In this document: positions 9,550-18,468 of the stretch, piece after piece
Layout of the letters: every line of letters begins with the position of its first letter
Numbering within the stretch: the first letter of the stretch is position 1
NCBI GenBank assembly: GCA_964603595.1
Contig: CAZRVN010000004.1
Coordinates: forward strand, 124,001 to 188,000
Length of the DNA: 64,000 nt
From: JAQVEM01 sp964603595
Lineage (GTDB): Bacteria > Actinomycetota > Humimicrobiia > Humimicrobiales > Humimicrobiaceae
Direction of reading: 5' to 3'
Position numbers and translations under genes: made by a program
The notes under the pieces: model-generated
What the model was told of the DNA's origin: nothing
The model's input: the letters and a program-made list of their open reading frames with translations, nothing else
The model's database searches: none

Positions 9550-10605
9550 CTAAGCCCTGGAATTAAATATTTCCGTAAGGCCCCTCCTGAAAAGATTAAG
9601 ACTCCTTATAACCCGGCAGTAATCCATTCTTTTAGGCCCCAGAACGCCTATGGCTCCCGTTGAGCTGCCATAAATCTTATACCTTGATGCTACAAGACTT
9701 AAATCCTGGGTTCCTTCTTCAAATAATTCTGAACCAATCTTTACTACAAAACCGCTGTCATCTGAAAAATCCAGCAATAATTTCATAAGCAGGTACTCAT
9801 TTTCTATAACCCTTAAAATATTATGGATTTTTTTCAGCTCAATGAATTCAGGATGCTGGAGTATCACAGATGCTCCATGAATGAAAATCTTATTATACTG
9901 CAAATTTTCCTTGATGCACTCCTTTATCATCTCAACAACTTTATTTATAAGCAGTATCAGATATGGCTCACTTTTTTGTATTTTTATATCATCTGCGTTA
10001 ATATCAACAATATTTTTATCCCTGAGCTGTAAATTCATTATATTTACTGCTGCCTGGAGGTCCAGGTCAGTATATTTTCCGCCCATCGGCGTGCTTCTTT
10101 TATATACCCTTCCGGTATTGGTAATAAGGACCATCAGTATGTTTCCGCTGTTAAACTTTAAGAGCTCTATATGCTTATACTTGCTCTGCTGGATTGTAGG
10201 AGCCACAATCATTGACAGATAATTCGTGAACCTTGCCAGCATCTCCGTGGATTTCTGAAGTATGGTCTCAATTTCCATATCCTTATCAACCGCTATCTCA
10301 AAAGCGCCGCTTTCCCTGCCATCAGCGGCCATATTCATATTTAACTCTTCCCTTATTTCTTCCCTTATCACGTTATCTACATAAAACCTGTAGCCCCTAT
10401 CAGTAGGCATCCTTCCTGCCGATGTATGGGGATGGGTAAGATAGCCCATCTCCTCAAGCTCTGCCATTTCTTTCCTTATGGTTGAAGAGCTCAAGTCAAA
10501 CTCCGAACCCTGTGCTATCCTTTTTGAAGAGACAGGGTCGGCCTTCGCAACGAATTTATCAATTACTTCTCTTAAAATACCAACTTTTCTTTCAGTAAAT
10601 TTCAT
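9550..10605 (-). CDS. hrcA: Heat-inducible transcription repressor HrcA
   Basis: 351 residues. Winged-helix N-terminus (SSKRIAQGSEFDLSSSTIRKE) and the HrcA signature HTSAGRMPTDRGYRFYVD, followed by the GAF-like dimerisation domain and the C-terminal GAIGVLGPKRMDY motif. HrcA binds CIRCE elements and needs GroEL for activity. A degenerate CIRCE precedes groES at 25543-25569, so that operon is a likely target. Its own upstream region has only everted half-sites (see findings). First gene of hrcA-dnaJ-rsmE-mtaB, divergent from the thiamine operon. Confidence 0.95.
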   Translation of the reverse strand: MKFTERKVGILREVIDKFVAKADPVSSKRIAQGSEFDLSSSTIRKEMAELEEMGYLTHPHTSAGRMPTDRGYRFYVDNVIREEIREELNMNMAADGRESGAFEIAVDKDMEIETILQKSTEMLARFTNYLSMIVAPTIQQSKYKHIELLKFNSGNILMVLITNTGRVYKRSTPMGGKYTDLDLQAAVNIMNLQLRDKNIVDINADDIKIQKSEPYLILLINKVVEMIKECIKENLQYNKIFIHGASVILQHPEFIELKKIHNILRVIENEYLLMKLLLDFSDDSGFVVKIGSELFEEGTQDLSLVASRYKIYGSSTGAIGVLGPKRMDYCRVIRSLNLFRRGLTEIFNSRA

Positions 10606-10763
10606 ATTAAATCACTTTACCATAACTTTAATCATTTAAGTATATTCTTTAAACCATTGTTAATATAAATCATTTGTGCTAATATCACTTACGTTTTGTA
10701 ACTTAGCACTGTTTTTTTCTTTTATATTATAAAGAAAATTTTTTGAAAATTAAATATTGCAAA

Positions 10764-10857
10764 TACTTAGGGGAGCTTTTAAAAGCTGAGAGGATAGTCC
10801 GTTGTTAGACTATCGACCCTTAAACCTGACCTGGGTAATGCTAGCGTAGGAAAAGTA
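10764..10857 (+). ncRNA. TPP riboswitch (THI element)
   Basis: Contains the conserved TPP aptamer blocks in order: GGGGAGC, GCTGAGAGG, GACCC, CCTGACCTGGGTAATGC and CGTAGGAAAAGT. P1 is formed by TACTT (10764-10768) with AAGTA (10853-10857). TPP binding should shut down the downstream thiM-thiE-thiC-thiL genes through the terminator that follows immediately. The P3 stem is extended by gatagtc / gactatc. Confidence 0.97.
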
Positions 10858-10863
10858 GAAATT

Positions 10864-10903
10864 AAAAAACTACTAATCAGAGGTCAGGTTGGTAGTTTTT
10901 TTT
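10864..10903 (+). terminator. Riboswitch-controlled intrinsic terminator
   Basis: A hairpin of about 15 bp (AAAAAACTACTAATC pairing with GGTTGGTAGTTTTTT, some G-U pairs) is followed by a T-run to 10903. Its loop side carries AGGTCAGGTT (10881-10890), exactly complementary to AACCTGACCT (10823-10832) in the aptamer core. Pairing of the two would break both aptamer and terminator, giving an antiterminator when TPP is low. Confidence 0.9.
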
Positions 10904-10908
10904 ATTTT

Positions 10909-11040
10909 AGAAATATCTCCCTGATATTTCTAAGGGCAAGAGATGCTGTTTGGTAAAAGCTGTTAAAAATTTTACGCCAGGCAAAAGTACCTTTTGCCGG
11001 TATCAGGCCATCTCTTAAAGAATCGAGCCGGATGGCCAGA
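10909..11040 (+). ncRNA. Unassigned structured leader between TPP terminator and thiM
   Basis: After a simple hairpin (AGAAATATC / GATATTTCT, 10909-10931) the sequence can fold as a three-way junction. The closing stem is AAGAGATG / CATCTCTT with an inner CTG / CAG; one arm is TGGTAAAA / TTTTACGCCA; the other is GGCAAAAG / CTTTTGCC. The 3' strand of the closing stem (GGCCATC, 11006-11012) is also perfectly complementary to GATGGCC at 11031-11037, so two exclusive folds are possible. I could not match it to any riboswitch class I know. It ends about 30 bases before the thiM start. Confidence 0.5.
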
Positions 11041-11073
11041 ACTTAAATTAAATTTTATATAGAAAGGGTAAAA

Positions 11074-11868
11074 TTGAATACAATAGAAAATCTAAAAAAA
11101 ATAAGAGAACAAAGACCTCTGGTGCATCATATAACAAACTGGGTAACAATCTATGACTGTGCAAATATAGTCAGGACCATCGGGGGACTTCCCGTAATGG
11201 CGCATGCCCCGGAAGAGGCCGGGCAAATGACTTCTATCGCCAGCGCTCTTGTTTTAAATATAGGAACCCTGACCGTAGACCTTGTAAAATCAATGATTAT
11301 AGCCGGCAGGAAAGCAAATGAGAAAAAAATACCTGTAATTCTTGATGTTGTTGGTGCAGGTGCCACTGATTTCAGGACAGATAAGTCAAAAGAAATACTG
11401 GATAATGTAAAGATTTCAATACTTAAGGGTAATTCATCAGAAATAGGGACAATAGCAGGCGCCGAGGCAGAAACCAGAGGAGTAGAAGCGATATCATTAA
11501 AGGGGAATCCTTTAGAAATAGCAAAAAAATTAGCCGCCAGGGAAAAACTCACTGTGGTTATAACCGGTGAAGAGGATATTATATCAAACGGAAAGGACAG
11601 TTATATCTGCGAAAATGGCCATCCAATGATGGGCTGCTTTGTGGGGTCCGGCTGCATGGCTTCCTCGGCAATAGGAACATTTGCTTCTATTGAAAAAGAC
11701 TGCGCTGTCGCTTCACTGAATGCCCTCTCACTGCTGGGAATAGCCGGAGAGGTGGCAGCTAAAAATGCAAAAGGGCCTGCCTCTTATAAGGAAATGCTTA
11801 TGGATGAGATTTATAATATTGACGAAAACACAATAAAAATAATGGAAAGAACAGAAAAGATTAAATAA
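11074..11868 (+). CDS. thiM: Hydroxyethylthiazole kinase ThiM
   Basis: 264 residues, usual length. Phosphorylates 4-methyl-5-(2-hydroxyethyl)thiazole with ATP in thiamine salvage. Family motifs include PLVHHITNWV near the start, DVVGAGATDFRT, LKGNSSEI, and the anion-hole/catalytic MMGCFVGSGCMASS. The start is TTG at 11074 with GAAAGGG 5 bases upstream. First gene after the TPP riboswitch; thiE follows after 2 bases. Confidence 0.95.
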   Translation: MNTIENLKKIREQRPLVHHITNWVTIYDCANIVRTIGGLPVMAHAPEEAGQMTSIASALVLNIGTLTVDLVKSMIIAGRKANEKKIPVILDVVGAGATDFRTDKSKEILDNVKISILKGNSSEIGTIAGAEAETRGVEAISLKGNPLEIAKKLAAREKLTVVITGEEDIISNGKDSYICENGHPMMGCFVGSGCMASSAIGTFASIEKDCAVASLNALSLLGIAGEVAAKNAKGPASYKEMLMDEIYNIDENTIKIMERTEKIK

Positions 11869-11870
11869 AA

Positions 11871-12512
11871 ATGAAAGTCAAGATTAAAAATATAGACCTT
11901 TACTTTATAACCGACTCAAAGTTGACAAAAAAGACAGTTCTTAAAGATGTAGAGTCGGCCTTAAAAGCAGGGGTAAAAATAATCCAGTACAGGGAAAAAG
12001 ATAAAAATACGCAAGATATGGTAAAAGAAGCAGGAGAAATAAAAAAACTCTGTAAAAAAAGCGGCGCTATGCTGGTAATAAATGACAGGGTCGATATTGC
12101 CCTCGCGGTAGATGCCGACGGGGTGCATCTTGGCAATGAAGATATGCCTTTCCGCATTGCAAGGAAAATACTTGGTAGCAATAAAATTATTGGCCTGACC
12201 GTACACAATATAAAAGAAGCACTAAAAGCCGAGAGGAAAGGTGCTGATTATATAGGGATAAGTCCTGTATTTGAAACCCGGACAAAACCAGATGCGGGAA
12301 TGCCTTCCGGTATAAAATTTGTCAGAGAGGTAAAAGAGAAAATAAAGATACCCCCGGTAGCTATTGGCGGCATCAATAAAAATAATATAGAGGAAGTACT
12401 CAAAGCAGGCGCAAAATCGGTAGCCATAATATCAGCTATTGTTGCAAGTTCTGACGTGGAGAAAAAATGCAGTGAATTTAGAAAGATAATTCTAGGAAAT
12501 AACAAAATTTAA
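11871..12512 (+). CDS. thiE: Thiamine-phosphate synthase ThiE
   Basis: 213 residues. TIM-barrel enzyme joining HMP-pyrophosphate and thiazole phosphate to thiamine phosphate. Diagnostic motifs: QYREKDKNTQDM, INDRVDIALAVDADGVHLGNEDMP, GLTVHNIKEA, ADYIGISPVFETRTKPDAG and AIGGINKNNI. It sits between thiM (2-base gap) and thiC (about 38 bases) and is covered by the TPP riboswitch. Confidence 0.95.
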   Translation: MKVKIKNIDLYFITDSKLTKKTVLKDVESALKAGVKIIQYREKDKNTQDMVKEAGEIKKLCKKSGAMLVINDRVDIALAVDADGVHLGNEDMPFRIARKILGSNKIIGLTVHNIKEALKAERKGADYIGISPVFETRTKPDAGMPSGIKFVREVKEKIKIPPVAIGGINKNNIEEVLKAGAKSVAIISAIVASSDVEKKCSEFRKIILGNNKI

Positions 12513-12550
12513 ACCATACCAGAGAAATTAAAGGAGGATTAAGATATAAA

Positions 12551-13849
12551 ATGACCCAGCTAACAAAGGCATCAAGTGGAAAAATAACCAGACAGATGAA
12601 AAAAGCAGCAGAGCGTGAAGATGTAGATGCTGAATACATAAGGGAAAAAATAGAAGAAGGAAGCATGGTAATCCCCTACAATAAGAAACATCCCTCCTTG
12701 GAGCCAATCTGTGCTATTGGAGAGGGCACAAGTATTAAAGTTAATACCAATATCGGGACATCTTCAGAACACTTTGACCTTGATGATGAATTAAAAAAAT
12801 TAAAGGCAGCCCTAGAAGCAAGAACTGATACCGTAATGGATCTAAGCACCGGGGGTGATATTGACAAAATAAGGAAGACTATTATAAAAAATTCCCCTGT
12901 CCCCGTAGGAACAGTCCCCATCTACCAGGCCGCCATTGAAACTGCAAAAAATAAAGGGGTTGTCAGTATGACAGAAGACCATCTTTTTGAGGTAATTGAA
13001 AAACAGGCAGAAGATGGGGTTGACTTTATGACTGTACACTGCGGGGTAACTACCGAGTCCCTTAAAAGGTTAAAGCATCAGGGAAGGCTTCTTGATATTG
13101 TAAGCAGGGGCGGGGCTTTCCTGGCTACATGGATACTTTATAACAAAAAAGAAAACCCCCTATACGAAAATTTTGACAGGTTACTAAAAATAGCAAAAAA
13201 ATATGATGTAACCTTAAGTCTGGGAGATGGATTAAGGCCCGGCTGTCTTGCTGATGCAACAGACAGGGCACAGATACAGGAAATGCTAATACTTGGCGAA
13301 TTAGCAAAAAAAGCCAGAAAAGAAGGAGTACAGGTAATAATTGAGGGTCCAGGGCATATGTCTATTGAACAGATAGAAGCAAATGTCCTGCTGGAAAAAA
13401 AGATCTGTAACAATGCTCCCTTTTATGTTCTTGGTCCACTTGTTACTGATATAGCTTCTGGCTATGACCATATAGCCGGTGCCATAGGCGGAGCTCTCGC
13501 GGGTTACTACGGTGTTGATTTTTTATGTTACCTTACCCCATCCGAACATTTACGGCTCCCCACCGTTGATGATGTAAGAGAAGGAGTTATTGCTTCCAAA
13601 ATAGCCGCTCATGCAGCAGATATTGCCAGGGGTAAAAAGCATGCTATGGACATAGATATAGAAATGGCAAAAGCAAGAAAAAAATTGGACTGGAAAAAAC
13701 AGATAAATCTCTCTATTAACCCGGCAAAAGCAAAAAGGTACAGAAAAGAGAGTAGAATAAGTGACGACAAGTGCACCATGTGCGGAAAGTATTGCGCAAT
13801 TGCTCTGGTCAATAAATATCTACGCGGTGATGATGGCGACATAAAATAA
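12551..13849 (+). CDS. thiC: Phosphomethylpyrimidine synthase ThiC
   Basis: 432 residues, the short form lacking the N-terminal extension of proteobacterial ThiC. A radical SAM enzyme that rearranges aminoimidazole ribotide to HMP phosphate. The [4Fe-4S] ligands are at the C-terminus in CTMCGKYC; the body has the ThiC signatures DLSTGGDI, SLGDGLRPGC and EGPGHMS. GGAGG lies 13 bases before the ATG, longer than usual. With thiE and thiL it supplies the pyrimidine branch; thiD and the thiazole-synthesis genes are not in this window. Confidence 0.96.
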   Translation: MTQLTKASSGKITRQMKKAAEREDVDAEYIREKIEEGSMVIPYNKKHPSLEPICAIGEGTSIKVNTNIGTSSEHFDLDDELKKLKAALEARTDTVMDLSTGGDIDKIRKTIIKNSPVPVGTVPIYQAAIETAKNKGVVSMTEDHLFEVIEKQAEDGVDFMTVHCGVTTESLKRLKHQGRLLDIVSRGGAFLATWILYNKKENPLYENFDRLLKIAKKYDVTLSLGDGLRPGCLADATDRAQIQEMLILGELAKKARKEGVQVIIEGPGHMSIEQIEANVLLEKKICNNAPFYVLGPLVTDIASGYDHIAGAIGGALAGYYGVDFLCYLTPSEHLRLPTVDDVREGVIASKIAAHAADIARGKKHAMDIDIEMAKARKKLDWKKQINLSINPAKAKRYRKESRISDDKCTMCGKYCAIALVNKYLRGDDGDIK

Positions 13850-13882
13850 AAAATTAGATAAAATAAATATAAAAAAATAAAA

Positions 13883-14848
13883 ATGGATATTTCTAAAATA
13901 GGCGGCGAGTTCGCCTTAATAAATAAGCTAACAAAAAAGCCGGTTAACAGGAAAATAGTCAAGGGTATAGGTGATGATGCTGCTGTCATAAAATACGCAA
14001 ATAGTTACCTTGTCCTTACTACCGATACCCTGGTAGAAGGTGACCATTTCTCATTAAGATATTTCACACCCCGCCAGATTGGCAGGAAAGCCGTAGAAAT
14101 AAATGTTTCCGATATAGGAGCCATGGGTGCAGAACCAAAATATTTCCTTGTTTCCCTAGTAATTCCTATAAAAATGGATACCGAAATTATAGAAAAAATA
14201 TACATGGGGTTGAGGCAGGCAGGCAGAAAATACAAAATTGAAATAATTGGAGGTAACATAACACACGGCAGTCAGTTTACAATAGATATTTTCATGCTTG
14301 GCGAAGCAAAAAAAGAAAATCTTAAATTCCGTTCATCTGCAAAACCCGGTGATGCAATTATGGTAAGCGGGGACCTCGGCTCCAGTTCAGCCGGCCTGCA
14401 CCTCTTTTTAAAAAATATCAGCGGATTTAATAATGTAAAAAAGAAACACCTGGAACCAAAAGCAAAATTTTACAAAGTCAAACCCTTTTTAAAATATATA
14501 AACGCAATGATTGATGTTTCTGACGGTCTGGCCTCCGAGGTAAAAAGAATATGTGAACAGAGCGGGACAGGTGCTGTAATTTATGCGGATTCAGTTCCTG
14601 TAAAACCGTCAACTGAAAAAGCTGCAAAAGCATGCGGCAGAGATGCTCTTGACTTTGCCCTGTACGGCGGCGAGGATTTTGAGCTGGTATTTACTGTATC
14701 AAAAAAGAATATGGGCAGGGTAAAAGGATTTAAGGTAGGAGAAATAACGGATAAAAAAGGTATTAGAATTAAAAAAGACGGCAGGGAAAAAATCCTAAAA
14801 AAGCACGGATATGACCATTTTCTAACCGAGATTGATTTAAAAATTTAA
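13883..14848 (+). CDS. thiL: Thiamine-monophosphate kinase ThiL
   Basis: 321 residues. AIR-synthase-fold kinase making TPP from thiamine phosphate with ATP. Motifs: GIGDDAAVI near the N-terminus, TTDTLVEGDHF, VNVSDIGAMGA (here INVSDIGAMGA), DVSDGLASE and ALYGGEDFELVF. Last gene of the thi cluster. After its stop, about 210 bases of AT-rich DNA separate it from the aminopeptidase gene; I see no clear terminator there. Confidence 0.95.
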   Translation: MDISKIGGEFALINKLTKKPVNRKIVKGIGDDAAVIKYANSYLVLTTDTLVEGDHFSLRYFTPRQIGRKAVEINVSDIGAMGAEPKYFLVSLVIPIKMDTEIIEKIYMGLRQAGRKYKIEIIGGNITHGSQFTIDIFMLGEAKKENLKFRSSAKPGDAIMVSGDLGSSSAGLHLFLKNISGFNNVKKKHLEPKAKFYKVKPFLKYINAMIDVSDGLASEVKRICEQSGTGAVIYADSVPVKPSTEKAAKACGRDALDFALYGGEDFELVFTVSKKNMGRVKGFKVGEITDKKGIRIKKDGREKILKKHGYDHFLTEIDLKI

Positions 14849-15059
14849 ATAGATACCCTTTAAAGATGTTGAAATACATATATTTTTTTCTATTACAATT
14901 AAAAAATTTTAGAGTATAATAACCTTTTATAAAATAAAGCCATAATCAAATATTATTTGCCGTACAGTACCTTTAAAAACATATTAAGATTCTTTAAGTA
15001 AAATAATATAATATAATTTATAGAAGCAATTTTAATAAAAAATAACAGCAGGTGAGTCA

Positions 15060-16172
15060 ATGGATCCAAGAATAAAAAAACTGGCAGAAAATCTTGTAAA
15101 CTATTCCTGCAGGGTAAAAAAGGGAGACAAGGTTATGGTCGAATGCGTGGGTAGTTCGGGAATACCACTGGTAAAGGCCCTGGTAAAAGAAATTTATAAA
15201 ATTGGGGCTGCTCCCTTCATTGACCTTAAAGATTCCAGCATTACAAGAGAACTCCTTAAAGAATGCAGCGTAAAGCAGTTAGACTCAATGGCTAAATATG
15301 AACTTGTCCGCATTAAGGAAATGGATGCTTTTATCGGTATAAGAGCAAGCGATAACATCAGCGAGCTTAGCGATATTGTACCTGAAAAAATAGGTGTTTA
15401 CATGAAGCATTTTGTAGAAGCTGTAAATGAAGAGAGGGTTGACAATACTCTTTGGGTAGTCCTTAGATACCCCAATAATTCAATGGCTCAGCTGGCAAAC
15501 ACCAGCATGGAATCATTTGAAGACTTTTATTTCAATGTTTGCAATCTTGACTACTCTAAAATGTCAAAAGCTATGGACAACCTTGTAGAGCTTATGAATA
15601 AAACTGATAAAGTACACATAACCGGCAAGGGTACAGATTTAGCATTTTCCATTAAAGATATCCCCGCCATAAAATGCGCAGGGGAATATAACATACCGGA
15701 TGGAGAAGTTTTCACAGCTCCGGTAAAGATATCCGTAAAAGGCAGGATAACTTTCAATTGCCCCACTATCTATCAGGGCATCACCTATGAAAATATAAGT
15801 CTTTCCTTTGAAAAAGGAAAAATCGTTAAGGCCTCAGCCAGCGATACTGAAAGAATTAACAGGGTCCTTGATACAGACAATGGTTCCAGATATATAGGTG
15901 AGTTCGCTCTTGGGGTTAATCCTTATATAATAAAGCCAATGAAAGATATACTATTTGATGAAAAAATAATGGGAAGTTTTCACTTTACCCCGGGAAGGTG
16001 CTACAAGGAAGCTCCCAACGGCAATGACTCTGCCATACACTGGGATATGGTATGCATCCAGACACCAGAATACGGAGGCGGTAAGATATATTTTGATGAC
16101 GTGCTTATAAGAAAAGACGGTATGTTTGTAATTCCCGAACTTAAGTGTCTGAACCCAGAAAATTTAAAATAG
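15060..16172 (+). CDS. M29-family aminopeptidase (AmpS / aminopeptidase T type)
   Basis: 370 residues. Metallo-aminopeptidase that removes N-terminal residues from peptides. The family pattern is visible: MDPRIKKLAENLVNYS start, GTDLAFSI, the metal-binding E in CAGEYNIPDGEVFTAP, GEFALGVNPYI, the H-rich GSFHFTPGRC and a late NDSAIHWDMV. AGGTGAG precedes the ATG. It stands alone on the plus strand and converges with pcrA (32-base gap), so it is probably its own transcription unit. Confidence 0.9.
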   Translation: MDPRIKKLAENLVNYSCRVKKGDKVMVECVGSSGIPLVKALVKEIYKIGAAPFIDLKDSSITRELLKECSVKQLDSMAKYELVRIKEMDAFIGIRASDNISELSDIVPEKIGVYMKHFVEAVNEERVDNTLWVVLRYPNNSMAQLANTSMESFEDFYFNVCNLDYSKMSKAMDNLVELMNKTDKVHITGKGTDLAFSIKDIPAIKCAGEYNIPDGEVFTAPVKISVKGRITFNCPTIYQGITYENISLSFEKGKIVKASASDTERINRVLDTDNGSRYIGEFALGVNPYIIKPMKDILFDEKIMGSFHFTPGRCYKEAPNGNDSAIHWDMVCIQTPEYGGGKIYFDDVLIRKDGMFVIPELKCLNPENLK

Positions 16173-16204
16173 AATCCTTAAACGCGCAGAATACACATAA
16201 AAAA

Positions 16205-18457
16205 TTACTTCACTTTCTTTATTGGGGCAAAACTTAATAGCAGATGTTTTAAGCCCGCGCTTTTAAACATTATATCAATCTCATAGTCATCGGGGAGTTT
16301 TTTTATCTTCATTACCCTGCCCTGCCCCCAGCATTTATGTTCTATAAGATCATTTTCTTTATAAATGCACTTTCCGTCATATCTTTTTTTACCTCCTGCC
16401 AACCCGCCTTTTTTATTTTTTGATTCAACTATATTCTCATCTGTAAGCAGATCCTCACTTATTTCATTTATAAAGCGTGAAACAGTCCTGAAGCTTGTAT
16501 CACCATAGATACTGTGAGAGCGTGAAGATGACAGGAAAACTTTTTCCTTTGCCCGTGTAATTCCAACATAGCATAGCCGCCTTTCCTCCTCCAGTTCTTC
16601 CATACTATTCATGCACCTGGAATGAGGAAAAATCCCTTCTTCCATCCCTATTATAAATATAACAGGAAATTCCAGCCCCTTGGCATTATGTAGAGTCATA
16701 AGTACAAGACCGTCCGTATTTTCATCATAATTATCAATATCAGTAAGAAGCGACACTTCTTCAAGAAACCTGTCCAGGTTATAAAGCCCTTCCGTATTGT
16801 CAGATTCTTTTCCGTTATCAGCTTTTCCTTTCTTCTTTTTTTCTTCCGTCAAATCAGCCACTCCCGCATCAGCTGCAATATTATTAATTTTTGATTTATC
16901 CTCATACTCTCTGGTAACAGTTAAAAGCTCCTTTAAGTTATCTATCCTGTTTAAAGCCTCTATTGTATTTTCATTTTCCAGTTCTTTCATATAACCTGTT
17001 CTTTTCCAGATTTCCTCCAGTACCCTGCCTGCCCCGTTCTTCATTGAAAAATCCCTGAGCTCCGACATAAGTGAAACAAACCCGGCTATCTTGTCCTTGG
17101 TGCTTTTACTCAGTGCATTTATTTCGTCAGCCCTGTAGAAGGCCTCGCAAAAAGTCATATTGTTTTTCCTGGAATATTTCTCTATAACCGAGATTGTTGT
17201 CTTTCCTATCTTCCTGCGTGGGACATTTACAATTCTTGTAAGACTTATCACATCCTTTGGATTGACTACCAGTTTCATGTAGGCAAGCATGTCTTTTATT
17301 TCTTTCCTATCATAAAACCTCAGGCCCCCGTAAATCTTATATGGTATATTTTGCCTTACCAGATATTCCTCTACTGCTCTTGACTGGGCATTGGTTCTGT
17401 AAAAGATAGCAAAATCCCTATATTTCATATTTTTCTTATCTATATATTCTTTTATCCTCCTGACAACAAAATAAACTTCATCTTTTTCATCATAAGCAAT
17501 ATATTTTGAGACTATCTCACCTTTAGGGTTCTCGGTCCATAAATTTTTATTTTTCCTGTTCTCATTGTTTTTTATTATGCAGTTTGCAGCATTCAAAATA
17601 TTCTGGGTTGAACGGTAATTCTGCTCTAGTTTTATTACTACTGTATCATTAAAACGTTTATCAAAATCTGTTATATTCTTTATCTCTGCCCCGCGCCAGC
17701 TGTAAATATTCTGGTCATCATCTCCAACCACACACAGTCTTTTACTTTTTTCTGACAAAAGCAGGACAATTTCATTCTGGGCAATGTTTGTATCCTGAAA
17801 TTCGTCAACCAGAATATATTTAAATTTTTCCTGATACTTTGTTTTAACCTCCGGGTACATATCTAAAATGTTAACTGCGTACATAAGCAGGTCATCAAAA
17901 TCAAGGGCGTTGGCCTTAATTAATCTTTCCTGATACCTTGTGTAAACCTTTGCCGCTATTTTTTTAAAGTAATCTGTTGCATTGCTGGAAAAAGTTTCAT
18001 AGTCAATTAATTTGTTTTTAGCATCACTTATAACCGATGCTATCATCCTTGGCGGGAATCTCCTGATGTCCATGTCCATCTCTTTTTCAACACTGGCCAA
18101 TAGTTTTATGGAGTCATCAGCATCATAGATCACATAACTCCGGGACATGCCAAGCCGGTCAATCTCATACCTGAGCAACCTTGCGCAGAATGAGTGGAAA
18201 GTACTAACCCACATATATTCTCCAACTCTACCAACCAGCTCTATTACTCTTCTTTTCATTTCCCTTGCTGCCTTGTTGGTAAAGGTGATTGCCAGAATAT
18301 TAAAGGGGTCCACTCCTTTATTATTAATAAGGTATGCTATCCTGTAGGTAAGCACCCTTGTCTTGCCACTACCTGCGCCTGCAATGACCAAAAGTGGTTT
18401 TTCGGTACTTCTTACAGCTTTAATTTGCTGGGGATTTAAATATTTTTCTAGTTCCAA
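16205..18457 (-). CDS. pcrA: UvrD/PcrA-type superfamily 1A DNA helicase
   Basis: 750 residues, the PcrA length. 3'-5' ATP-dependent helicase in repair and replication-fork rescue. Motifs in order: LNPQQIKAV (Q motif), AGAGSGKTRVLTYR (Walker A), ILAITFTNKAAREMKRR, LVDEFQDTN (Walker B), VVGDDDQNIYSWRGAE, LEQNYRST, LMTLHNAKGLEFPVVF-type motif V (here LEFPVIF) and EERRLCYVGITRAKE. A C-terminal Tudor-like segment (HKCWGQGRVMKI) fits PcrA. Last gene of the minus-strand run that starts at plsY, 11 bases after the DAHP synthase. Confidence 0.95.
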   Translation of the reverse strand: MELEKYLNPQQIKAVRSTEKPLLVIAGAGSGKTRVLTYRIAYLINNKGVDPFNILAITFTNKAAREMKRRVIELVGRVGEYMWVSTFHSFCARLLRYEIDRLGMSRSYVIYDADDSIKLLASVEKEMDMDIRRFPPRMIASVISDAKNKLIDYETFSSNATDYFKKIAAKVYTRYQERLIKANALDFDDLLMYAVNILDMYPEVKTKYQEKFKYILVDEFQDTNIAQNEIVLLLSEKSKRLCVVGDDDQNIYSWRGAEIKNITDFDKRFNDTVVIKLEQNYRSTQNILNAANCIIKNNENRKNKNLWTENPKGEIVSKYIAYDEKDEVYFVVRRIKEYIDKKNMKYRDFAIFYRTNAQSRAVEEYLVRQNIPYKIYGGLRFYDRKEIKDMLAYMKLVVNPKDVISLTRIVNVPRRKIGKTTISVIEKYSRKNNMTFCEAFYRADEINALSKSTKDKIAGFVSLMSELRDFSMKNGAGRVLEEIWKRTGYMKELENENTIEALNRIDNLKELLTVTREYEDKSKINNIAADAGVADLTEEKKKKGKADNGKESDNTEGLYNLDRFLEEVSLLTDIDNYDENTDGLVLMTLHNAKGLEFPVIFIIGMEEGIFPHSRCMNSMEELEEERRLCYVGITRAKEKVFLSSSRSHSIYGDTSFRTVSRFINEISEDLLTDENIVESKNKKGGLAGGKKRYDGKCIYKENDLIEHKCWGQGRVMKIKKLPDDYEIDIMFKSAGLKHLLLSFAPIKKVK

Positions 18458-18468
18458 ATTGCATCAAA

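Noticed and set aside
10676..10709. CIRCE element for hrcA
   Set aside because: Half-sites are in outward order with a 20-base gap; a real CIRCE has TTAGCACTC first and a 9-base spacer.
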